A stretch of DNA of 64,000 nt from NCBI GenBank assembly GCA_944321125.1, contig CALUKD010000004.1, forward strand, positions 185,766-249,765, given 5' to 3'. The stretch comes from Candidatus Butyricimonas faecavium. Lineage in GTDB: Bacteria; Bacteroidota; Bacteroidia; Bacteroidales; Marinifilaceae. The position numbers were made by a program, and so were the translations under genes. Shown piece by piece: positions 1-8,559 of this stretch. Each line of letters opens with the position of its first letter. Within the stretch, counting starts at the first letter, position 1. The notes under the pieces were generated by a model. It had not been told where the DNA came from, did no database searches, and saw only the letters and a program-made list of their open reading frames with translations.

Positions 1-398
1 AACTGGAAACAAAGAATTTTTCTCTTGAAGAACCCACTCTGAACCCTACATTAGGAGAGGAAGAAAAAGCTTATGTGACTGGCTATGCCTTACGTCGTGA
101 CGTGAAAGAAAAAGAACAGCGTGTCTTCGTACTTGGGGATGCGGACTGTATCAGTAACGGGGAACTCGGGGCAATGCGGGAATTCCGTCGTTCGAATTAT
201 GCGCTTGCGGATGGAATGTTTCGTTGGCTTGTTTATGACGAATATCCTATTGATGTCAGTCGTCCGGCAGCCAAAGATAATGACACATACTTGACTCCGG
301 GAGGATTTGCTTGGATTAAGATATTCTTGCGTTGGATATGTCCGATATTGATTGTGGTGTGTGGTTGTGTAATTTGGGTGATGAGGCGGATGAAGTAA
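1..398 (+). CDS. Gldg-family ABC transporter auxiliary protein, C-terminal end (partial)
   Basis: The reading frame enters from the left edge (first full codon at base 3) and leaves 131 residues, so the gene start is outside the window. The visible part carries the segment VFVLGDADCISNGEL followed by a region ending in one membrane helix near the C-terminus and a basic tail. This arrangement matches the end of Bacteroidetes proteins that combine an ABC permease with the GldG-like/ABC-auxiliary domain (gliding-motility-type ABC transporters). In non-gliding gut Bacteroidales the substrate is not known. The internal GTG at 75 is not a believable start because the homologous region continues upstream of it. 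A terminator hairpin follows. Confidence 0.7.
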   Translation, partial: LETKNFSLEEPTLNPTLGEEEKAYVTGYALRRDVKEKEQRVFVLGDADCISNGELGAMREFRRSNYALADGMFRWLVYDEYPIDVSRPAAKDNDTYLTPGGFAWIKIFLRWICPILIVVCGCVIWVMRRMK

Positions 399-420
399 AG
401 GAGTATACAGTCTGTGAAGG

Positions 421-464
421 TTCAGGTTTTAGTCATGAAAATGGCTGAGACCTGAATCTTTTTT
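421..464 (+). terminator. Rho-independent terminator after the Gldg-family gene
   Basis: Arms TTCAGGTTTTAGTCAT and ATGGCTGAGACCTGAA pair with G-U wobbles and are followed by a T run (457-464). Confidence 0.8.
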
Positions 465-696
465 ATAGATTATTGCGATAGATGTTTCAAGTTTTGGATT
501 AAGTGTTAAATTTGTCGAAGTAGATATTAAGATTTGGAGTATATGCATTATGAGAAGACCGAGTTATAGAATTGGCTCTAATGTATTGCCAGATAGTGAT
601 TACCTAGCCCACGGATATCGTGTCGATTTTTGTGATAGGCTTGTTCGAGGGTAGAAACGAGTGGGGATGTAAGGAGATAATTTCAAAAAATGTACA

Positions 697-1563
697 GTGA
701 GAGAAAAGAAAAATAGGACTGAGATCGTAGAACGATGTGTGGAGTTGTGGGAAGCTTCAGTGCGGGCTACCCATGATTTTCTGGTTGAAGGAGATATAGA
801 TTTTTATAAGCCTTTTGTACGTGAGAATTGCGAGAAGTTACCATTACTACTTCATTATGAAGGAGACGATATTGTGGCTTTTTTAGGTTACGATATGACT
901 TCTATTGAGATGCTTTTTGTGGATCCGGATTATCGGGGGCAGGGCATTGGGCGTGACCTTGTTGAGTGGGCAATTGAGGATGTTCATGCGGAGACTGTTG
1001 CCGTGAACGAGCAAAATAGGCAGGCTGTGGGTTTTTATGCCCGGATGGGCTTTGAAGTAGAACATCGTACGGAAACGGATGGTTGTGGGAAACCTTACCC
1101 GATCTTGTACTTGCGTTTGAAGAATTCTCCGCAGCGAATGGTAAAAGTGACGGATGATAAGAAAGCTTATCTTCCCCTTTTGTTGGATGCAGACCCTTGT
1201 GAAGCGATGATCGATCGTTATTTAGAAAAAAGTGATATGTTCGTTTTGGAGAAAAACAGGTTAGTGATTGGGGAAGCGGTGGTTGATGGAATGGGGGAGA
1301 TCAAGAATTTAGCTGTGTTACCGGAATATCAGGGAAAGTTGTACGGGATGTATATTATTTCTTTTTTGGTCAATTATTATAAGGGCCATTTTTCCCGTTT
1401 GTGGGTGGGCACGAGTGAGAGTGGCGTAGGGTATTATGAACGTTATGGTTTTATACGGGATCACGTGGTGAAGAATTTTTTCACGGATAATTACCCAGAA
1501 CCGATTATTGATAACGGAATACCTTGCGTGGATATGATTTATCTGTATTTAGAGATTCGTTAA
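697..1563 (+). CDS. Tandem GNAT-family N-acetyltransferase
   Basis: Predicted 288-residue protein made of two acetyltransferase-like halves. The N-terminal half (about 1-143) has a textbook acetyl-CoA motif A, FVDPDYRGQGIG around residues 74-85, and a C-terminal beta-strand region with GFYARMGFE. The C-terminal half (about 145-288) repeats the plan more weakly: KNLAVLPEYQGKLYG near 205 in place of the usual QGKGYG, then YYERYGF. The substrate is unknown. The start is uncertain: AAGGAG at 671-676 sits ahead of an ATG at 690 that hits a stop after eight codons, so GTG 697 in the correct frame is used; a start-codon error or frameshift here is possible. It stands alone between a terminator and the YwqG gene. 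Confidence 0.75.
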   Translation: MREKKNRTEIVERCVELWEASVRATHDFLVEGDIDFYKPFVRENCEKLPLLLHYEGDDIVAFLGYDMTSIEMLFVDPDYRGQGIGRDLVEWAIEDVHAETVAVNEQNRQAVGFYARMGFEVEHRTETDGCGKPYPILYLRLKNSPQRMVKVTDDKKAYLPLLLDADPCEAMIDRYLEKSDMFVLEKNRLVIGEAVVDGMGEIKNLAVLPEYQGKLYGMYIISFLVNYYKGHFSRLWVGTSESGVGYYERYGFIRDHVVKNFFTDNYPEPIIDNGIPCVDMIYLYLEIR

Positions 1564-1628
1564 GATGGTGTGGAGTGTTTGTATTTTTTTGTATTTTTGG
1601 TTCGGAAATTATTTAATAAGACAATATT

Positions 1629-2633
1629 ATGGGATTTTTTAATAAAATATTCGGAGGTGGGGAAACTGAAGTGAAGAAGGAGACTTCGGCAGATCGAATG
1701 CTGAGAATTATCAAGGAAAAAACAATGACGGAATGCGTGAAGCTGATTCCGGAAAAGAAGGCGACTAGACCTTGGGAAAGTAAGATCGGGGGAATACCCT
1801 ATATACCGAAAGGATTTGACTATCCTTACGAAGAGGTCGGAAATACGATTGTGACGGAAGGACAACCCCCTGTGATGGCTACAAACGTGGCGGCTGGGCC
1901 GTTTGCCGGGTTAGACAGGAGAACTGCTGCTATGCCTTCTGCGGTTCAGGGAGAGACTGTCAAGCAAGTAGAGGAACAAAAATTGTTACCTTTGCGTTTT
2001 TTAGCACAGGTGAATTTTAGCGAGATGCCACCGTTAGAAGGTTTTCCAACAAAGGGAATTCTCCAGTTTTATATTGCGGGGAAAAATGCTCATGGATTGA
2101 ATTTCGAGAACCCGGAAGAGCAGAAAGGGTTTCGGGTGATCTACCATGAGGAGGTTGTAGAAGATGAATCCGTCCTGCTTTCGGTTTTACCGACTGATGG
2201 CGTGGAATACCCGGATGGTTTCCCGGTAGATAGCGAATTGAAGTTGAATTTTGAGAAGTCATCTATGCCGATGGGTGGCGGTGATTATCGTTTCGATAAG
2301 TTATTACTTGATGCATATAATGAGGCGAATCCCAATGCTCAAGTTCCTTCTTTAGATCGAGCCCCGGAGGATGATTTGGATAAGGTTTATGATCAATTGG
2401 ATATGGGAGGACATCGCATCGGTGGGTATCCTTTCTTTACGCAACTTGATCCGCGGGAATATCATCAAGAGTTAAAGGAAAATTCAATCTTGTTATTCCA
2501 GTTAGATTCGGAAGAGACTGACGATTATAAGATTATGTGGGGAGATTCCGGTGTGTGCAATTTCTTTATCCGTCCGGAGAACTTAGCTAAACGGGATTTT
2601 AGCCGGGTGTTGTATCATTGGGATTGCTACTAA
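1629..2633 (+). CDS. YwqG/DUF1963 family protein
   Basis: A 334-residue cytoplasmic protein without signal peptide or membrane segments. It shows the DUF1963 (YwqG) pattern: an early SKIGGIPYIPKG segment, FLAQVNFSEMPPLEGFPTKG in the middle, HRIGGYPFFTQLDPR, and a C-terminal ILLFQLDSE with GDSGVCNFFI. Members are widespread in bacteria; no biochemical role is established, so none is assigned. The first about 35 residues (GFFNKIFGGG, then a lysine/glutamate-rich stretch) are an extra N-terminal tail. ATG 1629 is the only sensible start, 65 bp after the upstream gene. A perfect AT-rich hairpin follows the stop. Confidence 0.85.
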   Translation: MGFFNKIFGGGETEVKKETSADRMLRIIKEKTMTECVKLIPEKKATRPWESKIGGIPYIPKGFDYPYEEVGNTIVTEGQPPVMATNVAAGPFAGLDRRTAAMPSAVQGETVKQVEEQKLLPLRFLAQVNFSEMPPLEGFPTKGILQFYIAGKNAHGLNFENPEEQKGFRVIYHEEVVEDESVLLSVLPTDGVEYPDGFPVDSELKLNFEKSSMPMGGGDYRFDKLLLDAYNEANPNAQVPSLDRAPEDDLDKVYDQLDMGGHRIGGYPFFTQLDPREYHQELKENSILLFQLDSEETDDYKIMWGDSGVCNFFIRPENLAKRDFSRVLYHWDCY

Positions 2634-2640
2634 GAGGTTA

Positions 2641-2703
2641 AAAGTAAAAAACTAAAAGTTGGAAGTCATTCACGGGCCTCCGCCTTTTAGTTTTTTACTT
2701 TTA
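2641..2703. repeat. AT-rich intergenic repeat hairpin (AACTAAAAG class), likely bidirectional terminator
   Basis: A perfect 19-bp inverted repeat (2641-2659 with 2685-2703, unit AAAAGT-AAAAAACTAAAAG) separates two converging genes. The T-rich right arm gives a terminator for the + gene and the complementary A-rich left arm does so for the - gene. The next copy of the unit (2705-2711) supplies the TAA stop of the channel gene. See the intergenic-repeat finding. Confidence 0.8.
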
Positions 2704-2707
2704 TTTT

Positions 2708-3937
2708 TTAGTTTTCCTGCATCCAATCCATGTTTGTTGGATATTGGAATACTTTCAATTTGAAGAGCGGAAGGATAGCAAACAAATGATCGAAGATGTC
2801 AGCTTGCACCCGTTCGTAGATTACCCATTCTTTACGTGCCGAAAAACAGTAGATTTCCAAGGGGATTCCCGTCGGGGTAGGTTGTAGTTGTCGTACCATG
2901 TGGGTCATATCGAGATTGATATTGGGGTTAGCGGCAAGCCATGCTTCTAAGTATTCCCGGAAAGTCCCGATGTTAGTCAGACGGCGTTTGTCAAGTGGAT
3001 TCTCCACGTTGGCATTGTACTCATTTAATTCCTTCATTTTCCCCTCTATGTAACTTTTTAATAGAGCGGATTGTTTTAAGTTTTCAAGGTCTTCATTTGT
3101 GAGGTAATGCACTGAATAAATGTCAATGTTGACGGAACGTTTGATGCGTCGTCCTCCGGATTCCTGCATTCCTCGCCAGTTAGTGAATGATTCAGAAACG
3201 AGTTTGTAAGTAGGGATAGTCGAGATGGTTTTGTCCCAGTTTTGTACTTTCACGGTGGTGAGATTGATTTCAATCACATCACCGTCAGCGTTACTGCTAG
3301 GCATGACAATCCAGTCTCCAATATTTACCATTCGGTTAGATATTAGCTGTATACCAGCTACAAACCCAAGAATGGAATCTTTAAATACCAGCATGAGGAC
3401 TGCAGAGATGGCCCCCAGTCCGGCAAGTAGAGCAACGGGATCTTTGTCGATCAATATGCTAATTACGATGATAGTGGCAGCACAGTAGAAGAATATTTTG
3501 ATCACTTGGATAAACACTTTGATAGGTCGGTCTTTAGCCATCGGGTAACTGTCATATATCCGATTGATACCGTCAAGTATGCTCGATACGATGAGCAGGA
3601 AGGAAAGCGTGATCCAAACGTTGATCAGTTTCATGAGGAAAGCGAATTGGGTCCACTCGAATTCCTTGAATACAATTTGTATTACTATGGGGGCAATGAG
3701 TAGTCCTAGCCGATTGAAAAATCGTTGATTGAGCATGAGATCATCCCAGTTTGTTGCCGTTCGTTTAGTCAGTTTTAGTACGATATGTGCCAACCATTGG
3801 CGGGTAAGTACATGGATGATCCAGTTGATGATACCGATAATTACAAGCAGAGCTAGGAAATAGATGATATCGGAAATAGTTTCCGAGTAGACACCTAAAT
3901 GCTGCAAGCCGGCTTGTATGTAATTTTCAATCGTCAT
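2708..3937 (-). CDS. YbdG-like mechanosensitive ion channel (MscS family)
   Basis: A 409-residue inner-membrane protein. Helices are visible at about 22-44, 76-92, 100-121 and 142-163, followed by the pore-lining helix rich in Gly/Ala (about 167-198, LAGLGAISAVLMLVFKD). The MscS beta domain follows (NRMVNIGDWIVMP, then the strand with VIEINLTTVKVQNWDKT) and an alpha/beta C-terminus. Length and the insertion after the beta domain resemble E. coli YbdG (miniconductance, about 415 residues) more than MscS (286). The family opens on membrane stretch and releases solutes during hypo-osmotic shock. The stop codon lies inside the neighbouring AT-rich repeat. Confidence 0.9.
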   Translation of the reverse strand: MTIENYIQAGLQHLGVYSETISDIIYFLALLVIIGIINWIIHVLTRQWLAHIVLKLTKRTATNWDDLMLNQRFFNRLGLLIAPIVIQIVFKEFEWTQFAFLMKLINVWITLSFLLIVSSILDGINRIYDSYPMAKDRPIKVFIQVIKIFFYCAATIIVISILIDKDPVALLAGLGAISAVLMLVFKDSILGFVAGIQLISNRMVNIGDWIVMPSSNADGDVIEINLTTVKVQNWDKTISTIPTYKLVSESFTNWRGMQESGGRRIKRSVNIDIYSVHYLTNEDLENLKQSALLKSYIEGKMKELNEYNANVENPLDKRRLTNIGTFREYLEAWLAANPNINLDMTHMVRQLQPTPTGIPLEIYCFSARKEWVIYERVQADIFDHLFAILPLFKLKVFQYPTNMDWMQEN

Positions 3938-3970
3938 GTTTCAAATATTTTAATTGGTTTAACGCATGGA

Positions 3971-3978
3971 CAAAATTA
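3971..3978 (-). promoter_or_regulatory. Candidate -7 box for the mechanosensitive channel gene
   Basis: TAATTTTG on the minus strand (TAnnTTTG) lies 34 bp upstream of the ATG; no clear TTTG element at the expected distance. Confidence 0.35.
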
Positions 3979-4066
3979 ATAATTTAAACCTTATATATAG
4001 AATTTACAGCTGTTTTGGATTATTTTATTTCGAAGAATGGTTTTGGAAAGTAGGTTCGTAAATGCT

Positions 4067-4106
4067 GTACTAGTTCATAAGGTCTATAAATCTTATGAAC
4101 TAGTAC
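4067..4106 (-). terminator. Perfect 15-bp inverted repeat just after the PEP-binding-domain gene
   Basis: Arms GTACTAGTTCATAAG (4067-4081) and CTTATGAACTAGTAC (4092-4106) flank a 10-nt loop, three bases past the stop codon of the minus-strand gene. No U run follows in either direction, so it is an atypical terminator, an mRNA 3'-end stabiliser or a protein-binding palindrome. Confidence 0.5.
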
Positions 4107-4109
4107 GGG

Positions 4110-7073
4110 CTAATACGTGACTACAGACGTTTGTTTTTTACCGTCCATCCACACGGTTAAAGGAGCCTTGAATCGTACATGGCGAGAGTATTTGAATTCC
4201 TCGATAGTGTCCTGTTGATGAAGAATGTCAAAGTTAATGAAAGCGTCGGCAGATTGGAAGGGAATAGCAAAGTAACCGACTTTCATGGAAGTCACATTGT
4301 GGAAAAAATGTGAGCCAAGGGAGGCATCTAGCGGAAAGTCGGGAAGTCCCTGCTCTACGATGACTTTGGCATTGGCGATATCGGACCATTGTACAGGTAT
4401 CCCCGTGAGCGGGTCACGTGTTCCCCAGCGGCCCGGTCCGATAAGCAGATACTTGTCGCCTTCCCGAGCTATCTGTGAGTTATGACGTTTAATTTCCTCG
4501 GCGATTTCTTCAGTTCGTAGTCGGTCAAACTTGGCGGGGTCAACGTATACGACATCTCGGATGTATTGCAATTTCCCGTTTCCCATACCTTTGTTGGCTT
4601 TCAACAATACGTGTGTAGGATCGATGGAAAGGTCATCTATATCGATGTTATACTCGTTTTTTATCAGCGGTTTGATCTGCAAAAGATAGAAGACGGGAGT
4701 GCCGTTCTCGAAGTTGACGGAGAACTCAATCTCGACGGGAGACCCCATGGCCTGTGAGAAAATATTCAACAGGATTTGCAAGGTGGGTGCTAACGGGAAA
4801 TAATCATACTGGAGTATTTTGGAGAAATCTACAATACGGGGCCCTTTGGTGGAAAAGTCATAGGTAATTTGGTCATTCATGAAATCGTAGACAGAAGCAG
4901 TGTATTCCAGTGTACCGTCACGTTCGGCTTCCGAGATATCATACGCTTTGATAGCGGCGTTTTCTCCATCCCGGTAGAGATCATAATCCCGTGCGAGCAT
5001 ATCGACGCCATAGAAATAACGTTGCGATGCTTTGATTTTGTCCTGTGTGGAGGCCAGTTGTAGCTTGGGATAGGCAGGACTGAAACGATGTGTCTTTTCT
5101 CCACCCACGACGTAGGCTCCTAATCCGATGGCAGTGACGGCAAACCCGTCTTCCGGCTGGATGTAGGAGAAGGGGTAAAAATTGTAGGACTGGGCCACGC
5201 CGCTGATTTCGGGATAGAACCGTCCGTTATGCTCGTTACCGATGACTTCCTGTATGATGACTGCCATTTTCTCTTCCTCGATCATATAGTCGATGGCATT
5301 GAAATATGCCCGTGATTCCGGAGAGTAAATAGAGGCAAAGACAAGTTTGATGGCGTTTTCAACATCTTCTAGCCGACGTTCGAAATCTGGGTGATTGTTG
5401 GGGAGTAGATAGGTAGAGTACACTCCGGCAAATGGTTGATTAAGCGAGTCCTCGAAAAGTCCGGAGGAACGTACGGCTAGTGGTTTGGTCATAACTTGGA
5501 GATACTTTCGCAGGTTGTCGCGTAGTTTTTCGGAGAGGTGTGCAGTGCGGAAAGCTTCCAAAACATGATTATATTCCTTGTCTTCGAAGATGATATCGTA
5601 TAGATTGTTGTTTTCTAGGAAGTTGTCGAACTCATCCACGCCGATAACAGCCGTTTTGGGAATGGCCACGCGTAAGTCGGGGATAAGTTTTTTAAGGTAG
5701 ACGTTCTCGATGAAGTTGGAGAGGAATGCTAGTCCTCGCCCCTTACCGCCTAGCGATCCGTCACCGAGCAGGGTGATATAGCGGTTGGAGTTCACGAGTT
5801 CTGGGTTGAACTTAATGATACGTCCCCGTAGTTTTTTGAGTTTCGATGCTTCGAAGACGTTTGCTATGAAACGACGTATCTCATCTGGACTTTTGAAGTA
5901 GCTGAAACTGTATCGGCGTAGTTTTTTGGCTAGGTTGATTTCAGCCCGAGCCATAAGCCAAGTGGAAATTCCGTTGCGAATAGCATGATATTCCAACGAT
6001 TCATCGGGAATGGTCATGAGTTTCTGGCGGAATTCCTCGATATTGTGTGCCCGGTCGATAACTTTTCCGTTACGGTCCCGGAAGATGAAATCCCCGAAAC
6101 CGAGTTGATTTTTGATGAAGTCCTGTATTTCTCGTGCCAAAGTAAGAGAGTTTTTATTAATGAAGTGGGCGTTTACTTCCCGGGCACGATGTTCGTTCCC
6201 AGCCTCATGGCTTTGAAGTAGGCAGGGAATCTTGTTGTCAAGTTGCTGTACGTATTTTATGAGGCAGACCCCGGCATCCTCGTCTTCGACGCCGTTGTGG
6301 GCGTAACGGACATCGGAGATGACTCCGATGATGTTGTTACGGTATTTGTTGATAATACCCACGGCATCCTCAAAGTTACTGACAAGGATTAGTTTTGGTC
6401 GCACCCGCATCCTGAGGATTATGCCCATTTCATCATTGGAGGGTTCCTCTGCGATGATGGCTTGTGTTTGACTCATGATCTCGGTGTATAGAAGGGGTAA
6501 GTAACGGGAATAATACTTGACAGAATCCTCGACAACGAGGATTACCCGCACGTCCCCGAGCTTTGTATCAGCTTCCAGGTTGATTTTGTCTTCTAGGTAT
6601 TTGGCCATAGCAAGGAACACTTTCGTGGAGCCGTTCCACACGAAAACTCGTTCGATGGATTCACTGATCTCTTTTTCCGAGCGCAACAGATTGGAGAGAT
6701 CGGCGTTATTGTTGACCAGCATGAGCTGGCAGATATCGGGATAAAGTTTTTTTATGTGACGACTGGTGAGGATCGGAGTTTCCTTATCCAGTCCTGCCAT
6801 AATAATGATTAAATCGAAATGGCGTTTTTTCAGCTCATGCAAGGCTCCTTCCTCGTTTGCCACGGAGGTGAAACGGGGTGCAGCAAAAAGGTTTAGTTGG
6901 AGATATTCACCAAATATCTTCCCGGAGAATTGTCCTTCCCGTTCGATGGTATAGGAGTCGTAGTAGTTGGCGATGAGCAATATTTCTTTGACTTTAAAAG
7001 GCATGAGTTCCTGAAATATGTCTCGGTCGCTCTTTTTCCGTTTGTATATTTTGTTCAAGTCTATTTTTTCCAT
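4110..7073 (-). CDS. PEP/pyruvate-binding domain (PPDK_N) protein with receiver-like N-terminus
   Basis: A 987-residue cytoplasmic protein. Residues about 30-160 and 173-320 each look like receiver-type alpha/beta folds (ILLIANYYDS; VILVVEDSVKYY; FDLIIIMAGLD). From about 430 the ATP-binding part of PEP synthase/pyruvate phosphate dikinase begins: GDGSLGGKGRGLAF (437-450) and KPLAVRSSGLFEDS. The swivelling phosphohistidine domain (TGG-T-H motif) and the C-terminal PEP/pyruvate barrel of true PEP synthases are not visible, and the protein ends soon after a PGRWGTRDP segment. Annotation as PEP synthase would therefore overstate it; a phosphotransfer or sensory ATP-grasp-like role is inferred. 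Related large proteins occur in Bacteroidetes. No partner gene is adjacent. Confidence 0.75.
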   Translation of the reverse strand: MEKIDLNKIYKRKKSDRDIFQELMPFKVKEILLIANYYDSYTIEREGQFSGKIFGEYLQLNLFAAPRFTSVANEEGALHELKKRHFDLIIIMAGLDKETPILTSRHIKKLYPDICQLMLVNNNADLSNLLRSEKEISESIERVFVWNGSTKVFLAMAKYLEDKINLEADTKLGDVRVILVVEDSVKYYSRYLPLLYTEIMSQTQAIIAEEPSNDEMGIILRMRVRPKLILVSNFEDAVGIINKYRNNIIGVISDVRYAHNGVEDEDAGVCLIKYVQQLDNKIPCLLQSHEAGNEHRAREVNAHFINKNSLTLAREIQDFIKNQLGFGDFIFRDRNGKVIDRAHNIEEFRQKLMTIPDESLEYHAIRNGISTWLMARAEINLAKKLRRYSFSYFKSPDEIRRFIANVFEASKLKKLRGRIIKFNPELVNSNRYITLLGDGSLGGKGRGLAFLSNFIENVYLKKLIPDLRVAIPKTAVIGVDEFDNFLENNNLYDIIFEDKEYNHVLEAFRTAHLSEKLRDNLRKYLQVMTKPLAVRSSGLFEDSLNQPFAGVYSTYLLPNNHPDFERRLEDVENAIKLVFASIYSPESRAYFNAIDYMIEEEKMAVIIQEVIGNEHNGRFYPEISGVAQSYNFYPFSYIQPEDGFAVTAIGLGAYVVGGEKTHRFSPAYPKLQLASTQDKIKASQRYFYGVDMLARDYDLYRDGENAAIKAYDISEAERDGTLEYTASVYDFMNDQITYDFSTKGPRIVDFSKILQYDYFPLAPTLQILLNIFSQAMGSPVEIEFSVNFENGTPVFYLLQIKPLIKNEYNIDIDDLSIDPTHVLLKANKGMGNGKLQYIRDVVYVDPAKFDRLRTEEIAEEIKRHNSQIAREGDKYLLIGPGRWGTRDPLTGIPVQWSDIANAKVIVEQGLPDFPLDASLGSHFFHNVTSMKVGYFAIPFQSADAFINFDILHQQDTIEEFKYSRHVRFKAPLTVWMDGKKQTSVVTY

Positions 7074-7089
7074 GGTGTTTTGTTTTGTA

Positions 7090-7120
7090 CAAAACTAAAG
7101 ATTTGTTGGCGAAATGACAA
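7090..7120 (-). promoter_or_regulatory. Promoter for the PPDK_N-domain gene
   Basis: Minus strand: CTTG (7117-7120), 19 bp, TAGTTTTG (7090-7097), 17 bp before the ATG. The -7 box overlaps a perfect 14-bp palindrome GTTTTGTACAAAAC (7082-7095), a possible operator. Confidence 0.55.
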
Positions 7121-7201
7121 GAGAAAGATAAAGGTTAAAAACTAAAAAACTAGAAGATTTTTATTAACTTGCGACGTTTTATAATAACGGTAACATTTAA
7201 T

Positions 7202-7510
7202 ATGAACAAACGTGCCATACGATCAGGTTTGATGTTATGTTTTTCCCGCTGGAACAGGAAAGGATACGCCATTTTTGCCTCGCTGGGGCGGAACATCCGA
7301 ATCGGGAGATTGGCTATTCATATTTGTGAAATGTCGTTACGAAAATCGTCGAGGAAAGGTGTGATTGTGGAGTTGGCAGAAGTGTTCAAACGGTTGGAGA
7401 GATCGTTCGAGGAGTACGAGAAAAAAATGAAGCGAGTGGGATGTGAGTTCTTGTCGATTCGTGCTGGAATGGAAGATGCATTCAGTAATTCTTATCATAA
7501 TTTGAATTGA
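7202..7510 (+). CDS. Small conserved-looking protein of unknown function upstream of bioB
   Basis: A 102-residue basic protein if translation starts at ATG 7202, chosen because MNKRAIRSGLMLCFSRW follows directly; an in-frame start at 7169 would add 11 residues. The N-terminal half contains SRWNRKGYAIFASLGR and IGRLAIHICEMSL and reads like a compact beta-rich or amphipathic domain; the C-terminal half (about 55-90) is a charged helix rich in Glu/Lys/Arg. There is no signal peptide or membrane segment. I do not recognise a named family. It ends 53 bp before bioB, but a strong terminator lies between them. A role in biotin metabolism is only suggested by position. Confidence 0.6.
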   Translation: MNKRAIRSGLMLCFSRWNRKGYAIFASLGRNIRIGRLAIHICEMSLRKSSRKGVIVELAEVFKRLERSFEEYEKKMKRVGCEFLSIRAGMEDAFSNSYHNLN

Positions 7511-7545
7511 AGGTATTCCTGTCCTAGGGCAGGGTACCTTTTTTA
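7511..7545 (+). terminator. Rho-independent terminator between the small gene and bioB
   Basis: AGGTATTCCTGTCCT pairs with AGGGCAGGGTACCT, followed by six T. It lies only about 20 bp before bioB and could act as an attenuator if bioB is read from the upstream promoter. Confidence 0.8.
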
Positions 7546-7563
7546 ATATATAGAGAATTGGAA

Positions 7564-8559
7564 ATGAGAGAAAAAAATATTATAGAGGAATTAAAGCGAA
7601 AGGTTGAAGAGGGAGGACAAGTCACCCGAGAGGAGGCGTTGGCCTTGTCACGAGTGGAAGACAAGAAGGCCTTGTACGAGGCAGCCGGGATGATTCGGGA
7701 TCGTTTTGCCGGGCGGTATTTCGACACTTGTTCGATCGTGAATGCCCGTTCGGGACGTTGTTCCGAGAATTGTAAATGGTGTGCACAGTCGGCTGTGTTC
7801 AAAACGCACGTGCAGGAGTACGAGATTATTGACGAGGAAAGTTGCATGGAATTGGCTCTGTTGAATGCTAAATACGGGGTAAACAAGTTTTCGTTCGTCA
7901 CGAGTGGACGCTCCTTGTCGGACAAGAATATCAACAAGTTGTGTGAGTATGCAGTGAAGATTAAACGGGAGATGAAGATAAACCTGTGTGCTTCCATGGG
8001 ATTACTGACAAAAGAGCAACTGAAAAGACTAAAAGAGGCAGGTATAACCCGCTATCACTGTAACTTGGAAACCTCTCGCCGTTATTTCTCTACTCTCTGT
8101 ACATCCCACACTATGGACGAAAAGATCGAGACAATTCGCCATGCGTTTGAGCTAGGGATGGAGGTTTGTTCCGGGGGTATTATTGGAATGGGTGAGACAA
8201 TGGAGGATCGTGTAGATTTGGCGCTGACCGTTCGAGAGTTAGGTGTGAAATCTATTCCAATGAACGTATTGAATCCAATTCCGGGGACCCCGTTGGAGGA
8301 TGCGGCGCCGCTGGCAGACGAGGAGGTGTTGACGACGGTGGCTGTTTTTCGTTTCATCAATCCTGATGCCTTCTTGCGTTTTGCCGGGGGACGGGCATTG
8401 ATTGCCCATATTGAGGAAGATGCTATCCGAGCAGGGATTAACTCGGCTATCGTGGGTGATCTTTTGACTACGATAGGTTCGAAGGTAATGGAGGACATGG
8501 AAAAGGTGAAAAGACTAGGTTTTACGACAGAAAATAACCTTTCAACTTTTAGTTTTTAA
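7564..8559 (+). CDS. bioB: Biotin synthase
   Basis: Radical-SAM enzyme that inserts sulfur into dethiobiotin, the last step of biotin synthesis. The 331-residue protein carries the radical-SAM cysteine motif CSENCKWC (Cys66, Cys70, Cys73) and downstream conserved segments RYHCNLETS, VCSGGIIGMGE, NPIPGTPLE and the RFAGGR segment near the [2Fe-2S] ligand region. Start taken as ATG 7564; a TTG two codons upstream is less likely. It begins a run of biotin genes in one direction. The last residues (STFSF) and the stop are encoded by the AT-rich repeat that fills the bioB-bioA gap, so the gene end seems to have been overwritten by that repeat. Confidence 0.96.
   Translation: MREKNIIEELKRKVEEGGQVTREEALALSRVEDKKALYEAAGMIRDRFAGRYFDTCSIVNARSGRCSENCKWCAQSAVFKTHVQEYEIIDEESCMELALLNAKYGVNKFSFVTSGRSLSDKNINKLCEYAVKIKREMKINLCASMGLLTKEQLKRLKEAGITRYHCNLETSRRYFSTLCTSHTMDEKIETIRHAFELGMEVCSGGIIGMGETMEDRVDLALTVRELGVKSIPMNVLNPIPGTPLEDAAPLADEEVLTTVAVFRFINPDAFLRFAGGRALIAHIEEDAIRAGINSAIVGDLLTTIGSKVMEDMEKVKRLGFTTENNLSTFSF

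Noticed and set aside
550..654. 34-codon frame (MRRPSYRIGS start) between the Gldg-family and GNAT genes
   Set aside because: Too short, no ribosome binding site, and no recognisable domain.
1560..1865. Minus-strand frame over the start of the YwqG-family gene, and many similar antisense frames through the window
   Set aside because: Antisense shadows of well-supported genes with no domain or promoter of their own.
7074..7168. BirA-type biotin operator upstream of the biotin genes
   Set aside because: GGTTAA and TTAAC words occur, but they belong to the AT-rich repeat and do not form the required spaced palindrome.
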